A stretch of DNA of 64,000 bases. It comes from an uncultured Porphyromonas sp. Lineage in GTDB: Bacteria > Bacteroidota > Bacteroidia > Bacteroidales > Porphyromonadaceae. A program made the translations under genes and the position numbers. The notes beneath the pieces are model-generated. The model saw only the letters and a program-made list of their open reading frames with translations, was not told the DNA's origin and searched no databases. Each line of letters begins with the position of its first letter. The first letter of the stretch is position 1. Below, piece by piece: positions 9,345 to 17,979 of this stretch. Location of the stretch: assembly GCF_902489635.1 (NCBI RefSeq), contig NZ_CABUAN010000003.1:1-64000 (forward strand). Direction: 5' to 3'.

Positions 9345-10544
9345 CTAGCGAACGACCTTGAAGGTCTGGCTACCAACCTTGATTAGGTAAGAGCCAGCGG
9401 GGAGTGTAGCTGTACTGATAGTGGCCACGCCCTCGATGGGCTCTACGACCTGAAGGCATTGTCCCTGTAAGTCATAGAGAGCCACAGTGGTCGTCGCATT
9501 GGTAATCGTCCAGTTCATATCGTCACAGACCAGATGACTCTGAGAGGGTGTAGCTAGGGGCTCTAGGGCGAGTGGCTTATTGGACTCATAGACGAATGTT
9601 CCGCCATTGCTCACATCGGTTGCCACGGCATCTTTGGAGCCATTGTACAGTAGCGGATAGGAGAGAGCCTCTAGATTATAGTTCTTAAATCCATAGAGGA
9701 AAAGACGTGCCAACGTGGGGAGAGGATAGTAAGTCTTAGCGGCCGGTTGTCCCGTCGTAAATGTAAACTGATAGATAAACCCGCCACCTCCCAAGGTTGC
9801 TAGATTGCCATTGTCGTCATAGTCAAAAACCGTCTCAACGAGATCACTCCCCGCCTTGAGATAGGAGAGCCCTAGCATGTACCTCCCATCTGCGTCAAAG
9901 GTTATCTCCTCAGACTCAAAGGGGCTTCCGTCTGCATTCACCGCTGTGCGCTTGTAGAGCTGCCCCCTCTTGTTGTATTCGAGCGTAGTGGTAAAGCCTT
10001 CGGACCACTCAAAGGCATTAGGGTCCAGAAAGTGGATCGTAGCTTTGCTCGGGAGTCCCTCGGCACTATATTCGATATTGAGCTTGTAGTCCTCCACGAG
10101 GGCGGTGTCCTGGGGGTTGGTGTTGAGGTTGTTCCAGCGCACGAAGAGGGTCATCTGCCCCTGGTCGTTGTATGTATAGCAGTAACGCCTGGCGACGACA
10201 AGGTCGTCAAAGCCTTTACGCTCTCCATACTCCACCTGCTCGATGCACTGGTGCTTGTCGTTGTATAGATAGTCTATGTATAGCCCTGAGTTTCGTTGTC
10301 CCGTTATCGTATCCGTCTCGAAGTAGCTACAGCGAGTGATGTCGTTGTGGGCATTGTATTCAAACTCAATACCCTCATTACCAAAGACGCCGATCACCTT
10401 AGAAAGACGATAGGAGGCTTGGTCGGGTACATGATAGAAATCGCTGAGAGCCTTCAGATTGTTTTCCAGCATCTGAGCGGATAAAAGTATGGAACTACCT
10501 AATAGTAGGTAGAGGAGGCAGAGAGTCCTGTGTAGTGCTTTCAT
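9345..10544 (-). CDS. T9SS-exported protein with YD-like repeats
   Basis: A secreted protein of 399 residues. ATG 10544 was chosen because it starts a clean signal peptide (MKALHRTLCLLYLLLG, cleaved near LLSAQ) and clears the upstream gene by 16 bp; a longer in-frame start would overlap it. The middle has repeated phrases such as YNDKHQCIEQVEYGE, YTYNDQGQMTLFVRW and FDYDDNGNLATLGGGG, resembling YD/RHS-type strand repeats. The last 75 residues form a type A T9SS sorting domain (VALYDLQGQCLQ, with LPAGSYLIKVGSQTFKVVR). After passage through the T9SS pore the tail would be cut and the protein attached to the surface or released. Function unknown. It is probably co-transcribed with the preceding T9SS gene. 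Confidence 0.75.
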   Translation of the reverse strand: MKALHRTLCLLYLLLGSSILLSAQMLENNLKALSDFYHVPDQASYRLSKVIGVFGNEGIEFEYNAHNDITRCSYFETDTITGQRNSGLYIDYLYNDKHQCIEQVEYGERKGFDDLVVARRYCYTYNDQGQMTLFVRWNNLNTNPQDTALVEDYKLNIEYSAEGLPSKATIHFLDPNAFEWSEGFTTTLEYNKRGQLYKRTAVNADGSPFESEEITFDADGRYMLGLSYLKAGSDLVETVFDYDDNGNLATLGGGGFIYQFTFTTGQPAAKTYYPLPTLARLFLYGFKNYNLEALSYPLLYNGSKDAVATDVSNGGTFVYESNKPLALEPLATPSQSHLVCDDMNWTITNATTTVALYDLQGQCLQVVEPIEGVATISTATLPAGSYLIKVGSQTFKVVR

Positions 10545-10560
10545 ATTGAGTAGTCTTTGT

Positions 10561-12183
10561 CTAAAGAGATAGTTTGAGTGTCGTCTCACCGATTGTAAGG
10601 AGGTAGAGACCAGAGAGAGTATACGTAAGGTCTATCTGCTCCGTGCTAGCTCCCGTAGCCACGGTAGTGAAGATAGTCTCGCCGAGCCGTGTGTACAGTG
10701 TAATAGGAGTGCCAGCAGATGCTCCAGTGATGGTCAGGTGATCTGAAGAAACCTCTACGGTGTAGCAAGTCTCTCCTACTGGGCTACTGACTGCATTACT
10801 ATTACCCACTCTAGTGAAGGTCGCCTCAACACGGACGTTGTCACCCTCTATGAAGAAGTATCGGTCCTCTAGGATGTCCTCACCGTTAGCTCTAAGGTAC
10901 TTAAGCTCATAGCCCTCATCGGGAGTGCAGGTGAGCTGAACTTTGGTGCCGTCTGGCACCGCATTGGGGTCGGAGCAGTCGGCCTCTACCTTGCCCTTGC
11001 CCAGCTTAACGATTGTCACCTTGTAGGTGTCCACTGGGATAAGCTTGTAGGAGGCTCTGATCTCTACATCACTCGCTACGGAGATATACTTCTCAGCCGT
11101 AATATCTTTGTCGCCAGCCATTAGATGCTCTAGCTCGTAGCCCTCATCGGGGGTACAGATGAAGTGTAGGATAGCCCCTTCGGGGACTTTTGTGAGGTCA
11201 TACTCTTGCTCCTTTACTGTAAGGGTACCGTGCTCAGGCTTCTGAAGCGATACACGATAGCTCTTGACTGGGCTAAAGGTTGGCGTGACGGTGACATCAG
11301 CCTTGACGATGAGTGTGCGGGTGTTTGTGATGTCTTCTGTGCCTGCCATAAGCTTGGTCAGGGCATACCCCTCCTCAGGCTCTGCGGTAAAGGTCACAGC
11401 ACTACCTGCGAGGAGGTGCGTCAGGTCTACGCCCTCGGGAGCTACGATGCGACCATGCTCGGCCTGAGCTATGGTCACCTTGTGATAGCTCTGCTGGGGG
11501 GCGATGATTACTTTGCCCGCATACTCCTCCTTGCCGTCGAGAGTGATGGACATTACATCGTTGAGCTCTGCCACCTTAGCACCGCTGGGGGAGGTGATAG
11601 AACACCCCTCGAGGGTTAGCTCCTTGAAGTATCCTATGGAGACCATGCCCTGATCGTTTAGCGTTGAGGCGGTGACATAAGCTTTGTCGATCAAAAGGTG
11701 AGAAGAGACGAAGTCGCCCACGAGTCCGCCATTGAGCCCGATGGCTGTAACGGAGACTCCATCGGCAATAGTCAGGCTAGCCCCAGATCGACAAGCATAG
11801 GCATAAGCCTGCTCAGAGGTAATGCTGAGAGAGCCTGGCCCAGTGATCCGGACGGACGAGCGCATCGATATAGCATCATCAGAGCCCGTGCATACGAGCT
11901 GGTTGGTGCCCTCTACCTGTATGGTTGTCTCGTCAGGCATCCAGCCTGTGAGTATCCTCGAGACGGTGTTGATCTGGACATCCCGTAGCGTAAGCGTCTT
12001 AGTTGCAGCAGACCATGAGACGGTACCCTTTTGGTCAGCAGGCAGTAGCTGTGCATGATCCACAGAAGTGTCGACGTTAACCTCCATAAATATCAACTCT
12101 TGGGCACCCACTGGGAGGGTGAATAGCCACAAGGATATGGCTACGCCAAAGAGCTTTAGGAGCAGTGGTAATTGTTGATTCAT
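10561..12183 (-). CDS. T9SS-exported protein with four InlB-type B-repeats
   Basis: A 540-residue exported protein. Start ATG 12183 gives the signal peptide MNQQLPLLLKLFGVAISLW with cleavage after PVGA. Residues about 30-210 are strand-rich with carbohydrate-module-like phrases (KTLTLRDVQI, SITLDGKEEY). Then come three to four tandem copies of a roughly 70-residue module of the divergent InlB B-repeat type: YKVTI, then HG or KG, then EGY.L..LMAG, then DITAEKYI, then ASY. The C-terminus (TPITLYTRLGETIF, LSGLYLLTIGETTLKLSL) is a T9SS type A sorting domain. Surface display is well supported; ligand unknown. The next T9SS gene starts 16 bp after the stop and the HmuY-like gene lies 49 bp upstream, so all three may share a transcript. 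Confidence 0.8.
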   Translation of the reverse strand: MNQQLPLLLKLFGVAISLWLFTLPVGAQELIFMEVNVDTSVDHAQLLPADQKGTVSWSAATKTLTLRDVQINTVSRILTGWMPDETTIQVEGTNQLVCTGSDDAISMRSSVRITGPGSLSITSEQAYAYACRSGASLTIADGVSVTAIGLNGGLVGDFVSSHLLIDKAYVTASTLNDQGMVSIGYFKELTLEGCSITSPSGAKVAELNDVMSITLDGKEEYAGKVIIAPQQSYHKVTIAQAEHGRIVAPEGVDLTHLLAGSAVTFTAEPEEGYALTKLMAGTEDITNTRTLIVKADVTVTPTFSPVKSYRVSLQKPEHGTLTVKEQEYDLTKVPEGAILHFICTPDEGYELEHLMAGDKDITAEKYISVASDVEIRASYKLIPVDTYKVTIVKLGKGKVEADCSDPNAVPDGTKVQLTCTPDEGYELKYLRANGEDILEDRYFFIEGDNVRVEATFTRVGNSNAVSSPVGETCYTVEVSSDHLTITGASAGTPITLYTRLGETIFTTVATGASTEQIDLTYTLSGLYLLTIGETTLKLSL

Positions 12184-12232
12184 TGATTGATCGCGTTTTG
12201 ATGTTTGTATAGCATGTGGCATAGTTGCCTCG

Positions 12233-12919
12233 CTATTTCTTGTCTACCAGCATGGCGTACTGGATCGTGATATAGCCACGCTGCTTCTTGTTGTTCTGAT
12301 AGTCTAAGACGCGTAGACGAACGATTTCTCCCGAAGCTGTCCGAATAAGGAAGATAGCGTTGTCTATATAGACTTGAGGTGGCATACCCTCTTGCGTGAT
12401 GATCCCCTTGTTGAGAAAGCCTCCCCTGCCGTCACACTCCGAGGAGAGGAGGAAGTTAGCCTGCTGCATCTCATACTTAGTCCTATGGGAGCCAAGACCA
12501 TCATCTTCAAACTGCATCAGGAGTAGCCCCTCACGATCTAGCTCCCACTGGCTATCCTTAGGTGTAGGTATTTCCTCTGTAAGGATCTTCTGCTTGGCAA
12601 TGCGCACAGCAGCGCCCTTGCCTTTGCCCGACACTCCACCATTGGTCTTGAAGTCGTAGCGGTGCAGGCCGAGATCCCACGAGAGGTCATTGGCTGGGTC
12701 AGTCACCTGGACCAGCTCACCAGTAGCAAAGTTTAGGTAGACCCACTTGGTGTAGTCAGTCGCATCGATGGTCATTCGCTTGACCATCCACTCCTTCTCA
12801 GGATTAGAAGGTGGCACGACGGGCTTATCTGGGGTGTCTGGCGTAGGCTTCGGTGCAGGCTTGTTACAAGCAGTGCATAGGAGCAGTACTAGGAGTGTAA
12901 GTAGTGAGAGTTTCTTCAT
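12233..12919 (-). CDS. HmuY-family (heme-binding type) outer-membrane lipoprotein
   Basis: A 228-residue lipoprotein: signal MKKLSLLTLLVLLL, lipobox LCTAC with Cys18, then a Pro-rich linker. The folded part carries the HmuY family pattern: WVYLNFATGELVQV, then WDLGLHRYDFKTNGG, a Gly-rich turn and a final strand GYITIQYAMLV. In P. gingivalis HmuY captures heme with two His ligands; related proteins in other genera use Met. I see candidate His and Met residues but cannot assign ligands from sequence alone. Unlike the P. gingivalis arrangement, no TonB receptor or hmuRSTUV gene follows; the neighbours are two T9SS proteins. ATG 12919 is supported by the promoter at 12960-12991. Confidence 0.8.
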   Translation of the reverse strand: MKKLSLLTLLVLLLCTACNKPAPKPTPDTPDKPVVPPSNPEKEWMVKRMTIDATDYTKWVYLNFATGELVQVTDPANDLSWDLGLHRYDFKTNGGVSGKGKGAAVRIAKQKILTEEIPTPKDSQWELDREGLLLMQFEDDGLGSHRTKYEMQQANFLLSSECDGRGGFLNKGIITQEGMPPQVYIDNAIFLIRTASGEIVRLRVLDYQNNKKQRGYITIQYAMLVDKK

Positions 12920-13250
12920 AATAGTCGTTTTGCTTTTATTATCTGTCAAATTAACTGTGCAAAGGTATGGTTTGGCACCTATACTTGGCAATACCTACCT
13001 AAAGGTATTTTCATGCTCATCGCTCCTGCTTCATCGCACTTGTGTGAAGAGGGAGTTCGTCTTCACGTGGAGAATCTATGACTTCAGCTTATGAAGGCTG
13101 TGAGAGTTGGCAGAAATTACAATCTTTGTGCTATGCGCTGCAACATTTTGGCGACTCACTCGTCTTAATGGTGTACGACGCTCTTCTGGACCGTTGGTTC
13201 GAGCGTTATGCAGTTACACATTGAATAGTTTTTAGTTTACAGTGATTACA
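12920..13250. other. Divergent intergenic region between HmuY-like gene and ECF sigma gene
   Basis: It contains the HmuY-side promoter at 12960-12991. On the plus side I see only weak candidates (AATCTTTG near 13120 and TTTTGG near 13145), as expected if the sigma gene uses its own or another alternative sigma factor. No RNA gene is seen. Confidence 0.5.
12960..12991 (-). promoter_or_regulatory. Promoter of the HmuY-like gene (TTG-N21-TACCTTTG)
   Basis: The minus strand shows TTG (12989-12991), 21 bp, then TACCTTTG (12960-12967), a full match to the Bacteroidetes consensus. It lies about 40 bp before ATG 12919, so longer in-frame starts that cover the promoter can be set aside. Confidence 0.75.
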
Positions 13251-13757
13251 ATGGATGGAGCCACTTTCATACAGACCTACGTCCCCTTACGGCCGACGAT
13301 CCTACAGGTCTGTATGGCTCTTCTATCCAACGAGATGGAGGCTGAGGATGTGACCCAAGATGTGCTGATCAAGCTCTGGGAGCAGCGTGCACATCTAGAT
13401 GAGATCGCCTCGCCAAAGGCTTACGCCATCCGCATCGCTCGCAACAAGTGCATCGACACACTACGGGCGCCAGCACAGCGTCTGCGCAATGCGGAGGAGC
13501 CCACAGAGCTAGAGATGCCTCTAGTCACGGCGACGCCCCAAGAGCAACTCATAGCCCAAGAGCAGCTAGCACGTATCGACGACTGGGTCGCTACCCTCCC
13601 TGAGCAGCAGCAAGAGGTGTGGAGACTACGACAAGAGATGATGCTGACAAACGATGAAACCGCCCAGCGCATGGGACTCAAAGAGGTTACCGTTCGATCG
13701 ATGATCTCACGACTGCGCAAGGAGGCACGAAAGCTTTTTGCAGATATGGAGGCGTAA
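13251..13757 (+). CDS. ECF-type sigma-70 family RNA polymerase sigma factor
   Basis: A 168-residue extracytoplasmic-function sigma factor. The sigma-2 region is visible as ALLSNEMEAEDVTQDVLIKLWEQ and ASPKAYAIRIARNKCIDTLR. Sigma-4 follows as LPEQQQEVWRLRQEM with the helix-turn-helix AQRMGLKEVTVRSMISRLRKEAR. An in-frame GTG nine bases upstream (13242) is possible, but ATG 13251 is simpler. A probable membrane-bound anti-sigma factor starts 38 bp after the stop and a DUF4252 protein follows, a recurrent Bacteroidales trio. The sigma factor would be held at the membrane until a signal releases it; the signal is unknown. Confidence 0.9.
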   Translation: MDGATFIQTYVPLRPTILQVCMALLSNEMEAEDVTQDVLIKLWEQRAHLDEIASPKAYAIRIARNKCIDTLRAPAQRLRNAEEPTELEMPLVTATPQEQLIAQEQLARIDDWVATLPEQQQEVWRLRQEMMLTNDETAQRMGLKEVTVRSMISRLRKEARKLFADMEA

Positions 13758-13795
13758 TCCGCATACCTTATTATATATAGAATACAGAAGCCACT

Positions 13796-14320
13796 ATGAT
13801 ACATTCATCACACGACATAGATCAGCTACTAGAGCGCTACTACGATGGGTTGTCTACGCCCGACGAGGAGTTTGTCCTCTACCTAGCACTCCTTCAGGAG
13901 GAGCCAGGATCGCCATACTATGCCGATCGTATGCTCCTAGAGGCTACCCTACAGCGTGCTGCCTCACAGACGAAGAGTGCAACGCCAGCACCCACCCCTC
14001 GCTGGAAGATCTGGGTGCGCAAGTACGCAGCTGCGGCTGCCGTACTACTCATCGGTGGTGTAGGGGTCTCCGTCTTCCAGTGGGGACGCAATAGCCGACA
14101 GGCGGAGCTATCGCTTCGCAATGGTCAGCCCATACCGCAGGAGCAGGTCAATGAGTATACGCTCGCTGCTCTCACCAAGCTGGGCGACTGTGTAGAGCTG
14201 TGCTCAGAGCAAAATGAGCAGATAGACCAACTCTTCGGTCGCCTGCAAGACTCTTACCAGAGTTCGATGGAGAAGATCCCCTTTGTCTCAGAGGGTGGGT
14301 GGACCCTGACGGGCAATTGA
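13796..14320 (+). CDS. Probable membrane-anchored anti-sigma factor
   Basis: A 174-residue protein with a cytoplasmic N-terminal part (residues 1-78, starting HDIDQLLERYYDGLSTPDEE), one membrane segment at about 79-98 (AAAAAVLLIGGVGVSVFQW) and a short periplasmic tail. That topology, and the position directly after an ECF sigma gene, point to an anti-sigma factor. It lacks the His/Cys zinc motif of ZAS-type anti-sigma factors and the large FecR domain, so it is a minimal form. The assignment rests mainly on context and topology. Confidence 0.7.
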   Translation: MIHSSHDIDQLLERYYDGLSTPDEEFVLYLALLQEEPGSPYYADRMLLEATLQRAASQTKSATPAPTPRWKIWVRKYAAAAAVLLIGGVGVSVFQWGRNSRQAELSLRNGQPIPQEQVNEYTLAALTKLGDCVELCSEQNEQIDQLFGRLQDSYQSSMEKIPFVSEGGWTLTGN

Positions 14321-14396
14321 TTTCATCTAGGACTGCAACAATCTGCCCTCTCAAACGACTTATATATAGAACCTCTGATACAGACACACACAGATT

Positions 14397-14927
14397 ATGA
14401 AAGCATACATAACTCATCTCTCACGCCTGAGCATCGTCACGCTCACGATGCTGCTCCTGATGGGACTCCCCGCAGTAGCGCAGCGTGGCTCAGCCCGTAC
14501 GCGTATCAATACGTCTAGGCTCATGGAGATCAAAAACGTGGACGTCATATATATATCCCCAGCAATGCTCCAGAGCGTACCCAAGGCGAGCCTCAAGATA
14601 GACGGCACTGACGCTATGTCAGGCATCATGGACGGCATCACATCGATACATATCTACACCTCCTCCGACCGCAAGGCGATACAGGAGCTACGTCGTACCT
14701 TCGCCCCTATCACAGAGCTACGTCTCTCAGATTTGGAGCAGCTAATGTATGTCAAGAACGATGACGGGATCGTCAGCTTGATCGGACAGCTACAGGGCGA
14801 CAACGCCTCCGAGCTATACATGATCGTCACTGGCGATGACGAGTACACGGTGATCAACTTCTCGGGGAGCTTCTCCCGCCGAGAGCTCGAGAAAGCGGTC
14901 ACCCAAGACAACCGAAGGCGCAAGTAG
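14397..14927 (+). CDS. DUF4252 family exported protein
   Basis: A 176-residue exported protein: signal peptide MKAYITHLSRLSIVTLTMLLLM with cleavage near AVAQ, then a single compact domain. The phrases NVDVIYISPAML, ITSIHIYTSSD and LYMIVTGDDEYTVINFSGSF fit DUF4252, a domain often encoded next to ECF sigma/anti-sigma pairs in Bacteroidales. It is probably the third gene of the sigma operon and may be a product of that regulon, but no biochemical role is established. A bidirectional-looking terminator follows. Confidence 0.75.
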   Translation: MKAYITHLSRLSIVTLTMLLLMGLPAVAQRGSARTRINTSRLMEIKNVDVIYISPAMLQSVPKASLKIDGTDAMSGIMDGITSIHIYTSSDRKAIQELRRTFAPITELRLSDLEQLMYVKNDDGIVSLIGQLQGDNASELYMIVTGDDEYTVINFSGSFSRRELEKAVTQDNRRRK

Positions 14928-15138
14928 CGACTCGCTACTAGTGTCCCCGAGTGAAGACCCATGCTACTTAACCTTTCAATAAGTACCTACAAACGGGCTA
15001 CACGTCTACTGTAGCATCTTGCGGGGATGAGACCATACGTGAGTACAGTCTCCACTCCATACACGATAAGAGCCGAGAGGCTCCGTGTGGCAAGGCTGTT
15101 TTGTGATTAGTTTTAGTTGTAAATTGAACAGAAGCGAC

Positions 15139-15177
15139 GAGAGGGAGCCCCACGACGGGACTCCCTCTCTTTATTTA
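15139..15177 (+). terminator. Terminator between convergent DUF4252 and GYF_2 genes
   Basis: GAGAGGGAGCCCC (15139-15151) pairs with 15157-15169 with one mismatch around loop ACGAC, followed by TTTATTT. The A-rich flank on the other side could let it serve the minus strand too. Confidence 0.8.
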
Positions 15178-15204
15178 AGTGGTGCTACAGCCTCTCTTTA
15201 GAGA

Positions 15205-15747
15205 TCAAAAATCATTGAGAGCAAAGATAGATGCTCCCGTGATAGCAATTATGATAAAGTATATAACCCAAATAGATAGTGCAGTGATGGCTGATATCAT
15301 CACCCACTTGCGAGCGTTACGGCTAGATGCGAGAGCACCTGCATAGTCTCCCTGCTGGAAGCGAGAGGAGACCTGCGTAGAGTAGACGATGGCGATGACA
15401 CCTCCTGGTATACAGCAGAAGAGCGTTGCCAAGATACTCCATACGAGGTAATTGGGAGGAGCTACTTGTGTGTTAGGTGCCTGAGGCTGAGGATTGCCAT
15501 AGGCTGGAGCTGCATTGTACGCTGGAGCCTGTGGTGTGGCTGTAGGCTGGGGTGCTTCTGGTGTAGGAGCGCTAGGAGCTTGTGGTGCAAAGAGTGAACT
15601 TAGCTCGGCAAACTGCTGTGCAGGTGCCCAGTCGCTCATGCCCTCTGTCCATACAAGGGTCTGAGGAGTAAGCTGCTGTGTAGCCAACTGGTCGATGGTA
15701 AATGGGCCGCTCTTCTCCCCATTGATTACGAGAAAATACTGCTTCAT
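15205..15747 (-). CDS. GYF_2 domain / CD225 (dispanin-like) membrane protein
   Basis: A 180-residue membrane protein with two known domains. Residues 1-53 are a GYF_2 domain (YFLVINGEKSGPFTIDQL, VWTEGMSDW). A Pro/Ala/Gln-rich linker of about 45 residues follows. The C-terminal 80 residues are a CD225/dispanin domain: two membrane segments flanking a cytoplasmic loop (LVWSILATLFCCIPGGVIAIVYS, then SRFQQGDYAGALASSRNARKW). Eukaryotic CD225 proteins (IFITM) change membrane stiffness and fusion; the bacterial role is unknown. The gene stands alone with its own promoter. Confidence 0.85.
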   Translation of the reverse strand: MKQYFLVINGEKSGPFTIDQLATQQLTPQTLVWTEGMSDWAPAQQFAELSSLFAPQAPSAPTPEAPQPTATPQAPAYNAAPAYGNPQPQAPNTQVAPPNYLVWSILATLFCCIPGGVIAIVYSTQVSSRFQQGDYAGALASSRNARKWVMISAITALSIWVIYFIIIAITGASIFALNDF

Positions 15748-15854
15748 AGTTTTATGTGATTAGAGTTGATAGATGACTTGTTTTCATAGAGTGTCTAGAA
15801 GTCTATCCGAACTGAGTCGTAAACGACTGGCACTATGATTGGTCTTCTTTTACG

Positions 15855-15885
15855 CAAAGATAAACATTTCTTTCGAAGCAGGCAA
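15855..15885 (-). promoter_or_regulatory. Promoter of the GYF_2/CD225 gene (TTG-N20-TATCTTTG)
   Basis: The minus strand has TTG at 15883-15885 and TATCTTTG at 15855-15862, 20 bp apart. The leader to ATG 15747 is about 100 nt, long for this genome. The -33 element lies 18 bp past the displaced rlmD stop codon. Confidence 0.6.
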
Positions 15886-15902
15886 GTGTTTCTTTTCTCT
15901 CG

Positions 15903-15986
15903 TTACTCCGTGCGCTCCAGTAGCACCACATGCTCAACCCCTATGGTTATGGGGAACATATCCACGCTCGTAGATGGAAACATATC
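15903..15986 (-). pseudogene. Displaced 3' tail of an rlmD-type rRNA methyltransferase gene
   Basis: Read on the minus strand, an open stretch ends DMFPSTSVDMFPITIG, then VEHVVLLERTE and a stop. This is the C-terminal motif of RlmD/RumA proteins (VDMFPHTHHVETVALL in the intact gene 0.6 kb upstream) with the Bacteroidetes-like ending VVLLER. It has no start codon of its own. I read it as the original chromosomal end of rlmD, pushed aside when foreign DNA joined at the conserved DMFP codons. The DMFP codons occur twice within it. Confidence 0.7.
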
Positions 15987-16020
15987 AAAGATTGGCTCTC
16001 GTTTGTAGGAACATATCGAC
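15951..16020. repeat. Three GATATGTT(T)CC cores, candidate att-site scars
   Basis: On the minus strand the core GATATGTTCC or a variant occurs at 16020-16008 (GTCGATATGTTCC), 15986-15976 (GATATGTTTCC) and 15965-15951 (GTGGATATGTTCCCC). The same core, GTCGATATGTTTCC, lies inside the intact rlmD-type gene at 16600-16586. The outermost pair, 16008-16020 and 16586-16600, brackets the AT-rich CopZ-like gene like direct-repeat attachment sites. Confidence 0.6.
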
Positions 16021-16025
16021 TGTAA

Positions 16026-16494
<469 letters not shown>

Positions 16495-16505
<11 letters not shown>

Positions 16506-17976
16506 CTTCCCCTATTTCTATATCTAAATGATGTTCTGTATTTAGTTTGGACAACAGAGCTACCGTCTCCACGTGATGCGTGTGGGGAAACATATCGACA
16601 GCGCAAGCTCGCACCGCCCGGTACTGCCCCTCAGCCATGAGGAGTGCTAAGTCTCGTGCCTGCGTCGCAGGATTGCAGCTGACATAGACGATGCGCTGTG
16701 GTGCCGCCCGCAGAATCACATCGACGACAGGCGTATCCATACCTGCACGCGGCGGGTCGGTCACCAGAACATCAGGACGACCATGCGCTGCGACGAAGTC
16801 ATCTGTCAGGATAGCCTTCATATCTCCAGCGTAGAATGTGGAATTGACAATCCCATTCTGGTCTCTATTGACAAACGCATCCTCAACAGCCTCCGGGACA
16901 TACTCGATTCCTATGACGGTGCGACAGCTCTGAGCTAAGTAGTTAGCTATAGTCCCCGCTCCCGTATAGAGGTCGTAAACGACCTCGTCTCCGGAGAGCT
17001 GAGCGTATTCACGAACCTTCTCATAGAGTCGCTCCGCTTGCCGACTATTCGTCTGGTAGAAGGACTTAGGTCCGATACGATAACGCAAGCCGTGCATATC
17101 CTCCTCGATATATGGCGCACCGCTGTAAAGCTGCGCTGGGAGGTCGGAAAGGCTGTCGTTGAGCTTCGTATTGACCATATAGTAGAGCGACGTAATCTGG
17201 GGGAAGCGTAGGCGCAGAGCTTCTAGGAGTTGCACACGCAGCTCCTCAGTGCTCTCAGCAAAGGCGACCAAGACCATCAGCCCGCCGAGCGTCGTCGTGC
17301 GAATCAGGAGTGTTCGCATCACACCCTCGTGCGCTCGCTGGTCATAGTATGGGTAATCCTCCCAACGCGCTAGGCAGTAGTCGTTGAGATAGTCTCGTAT
17401 CTCCGAAGCTATCGGGTCGGCTATCTGACAAGTCACGCCGTGCAGGTCTAGTACCTTGTCAAACATGCCAGCCTTGTGAAAGCCCACCCCGCAAAGCTCC
17501 TGTTCGCTCGCCTCCTCGGGAAGGCTTTTGAGCTCCTCCTCGGTGAGCCAGCGCTTCTTGCTAAAGGTGAACTCGACCTTGTTGCGGTAGTGCCACGGAT
17601 CCTCACAACCTACGATCGGCTCTGTCTCTTCTATCGCTATATGTCCGATGCGGGTCATCGCGTCTGCAGCTTGCTGCGCTTTGCCACGAAGCTGCTCCTC
17701 GTAGGGTAGCTGCTGCCACTTGCAGCCGCCACAAGTGCCAAAGACCTCACAGCGAGGCTCCACACGCAGTGGCGAAGGCTCTAGCAGCTCCTCGATGGTG
17801 CCTGTCATATAGCTCCGCTTGGAGCGACCTACACGTATGCGACAGCGGTCACCTGGTGCCGCATAGGGGACGAAGAGCACCTTGTCCTCGACATGTGCTA
17901 CACATTGCCCCTCGGCACCCATCCGCTCGATGAGTACATCGTCTAGATATCTAGGCTCTTTGCGACCTCTTGCCAT
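16495..17976 (-). CDS. rlmD: RlmD/RumA-type 23S rRNA (uracil-5-)-methyltransferase with replaced C-terminus
   Basis: A SAM-dependent rRNA m5U methyltransferase of 493 residues. An N-terminal TRAM-type domain covers residues 10-65. Cys76, Cys82 and Cys85 (CEVFGTCGGC) are iron-sulfur ligands, with a later Cys as the fourth. The SAM site is VYDLYTGAGTIANYLA, and the nucleophile region is VSCNPATQARDL. The final 20 codons (LLSKLNTEHHLDIEI onward, about 16495-16555) are AT-rich and look like Firmicutes RumA endings, while a Bacteroidetes-like ending survives at 15903. The enzyme should still work because all catalytic motifs precede the junction. It starts 3 bp after glmM and is probably in that operon. 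Which m5U site it modifies (1939 or 747) cannot be told from sequence. Confidence 0.85.
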
Positions 17977-17979
17977 AGG

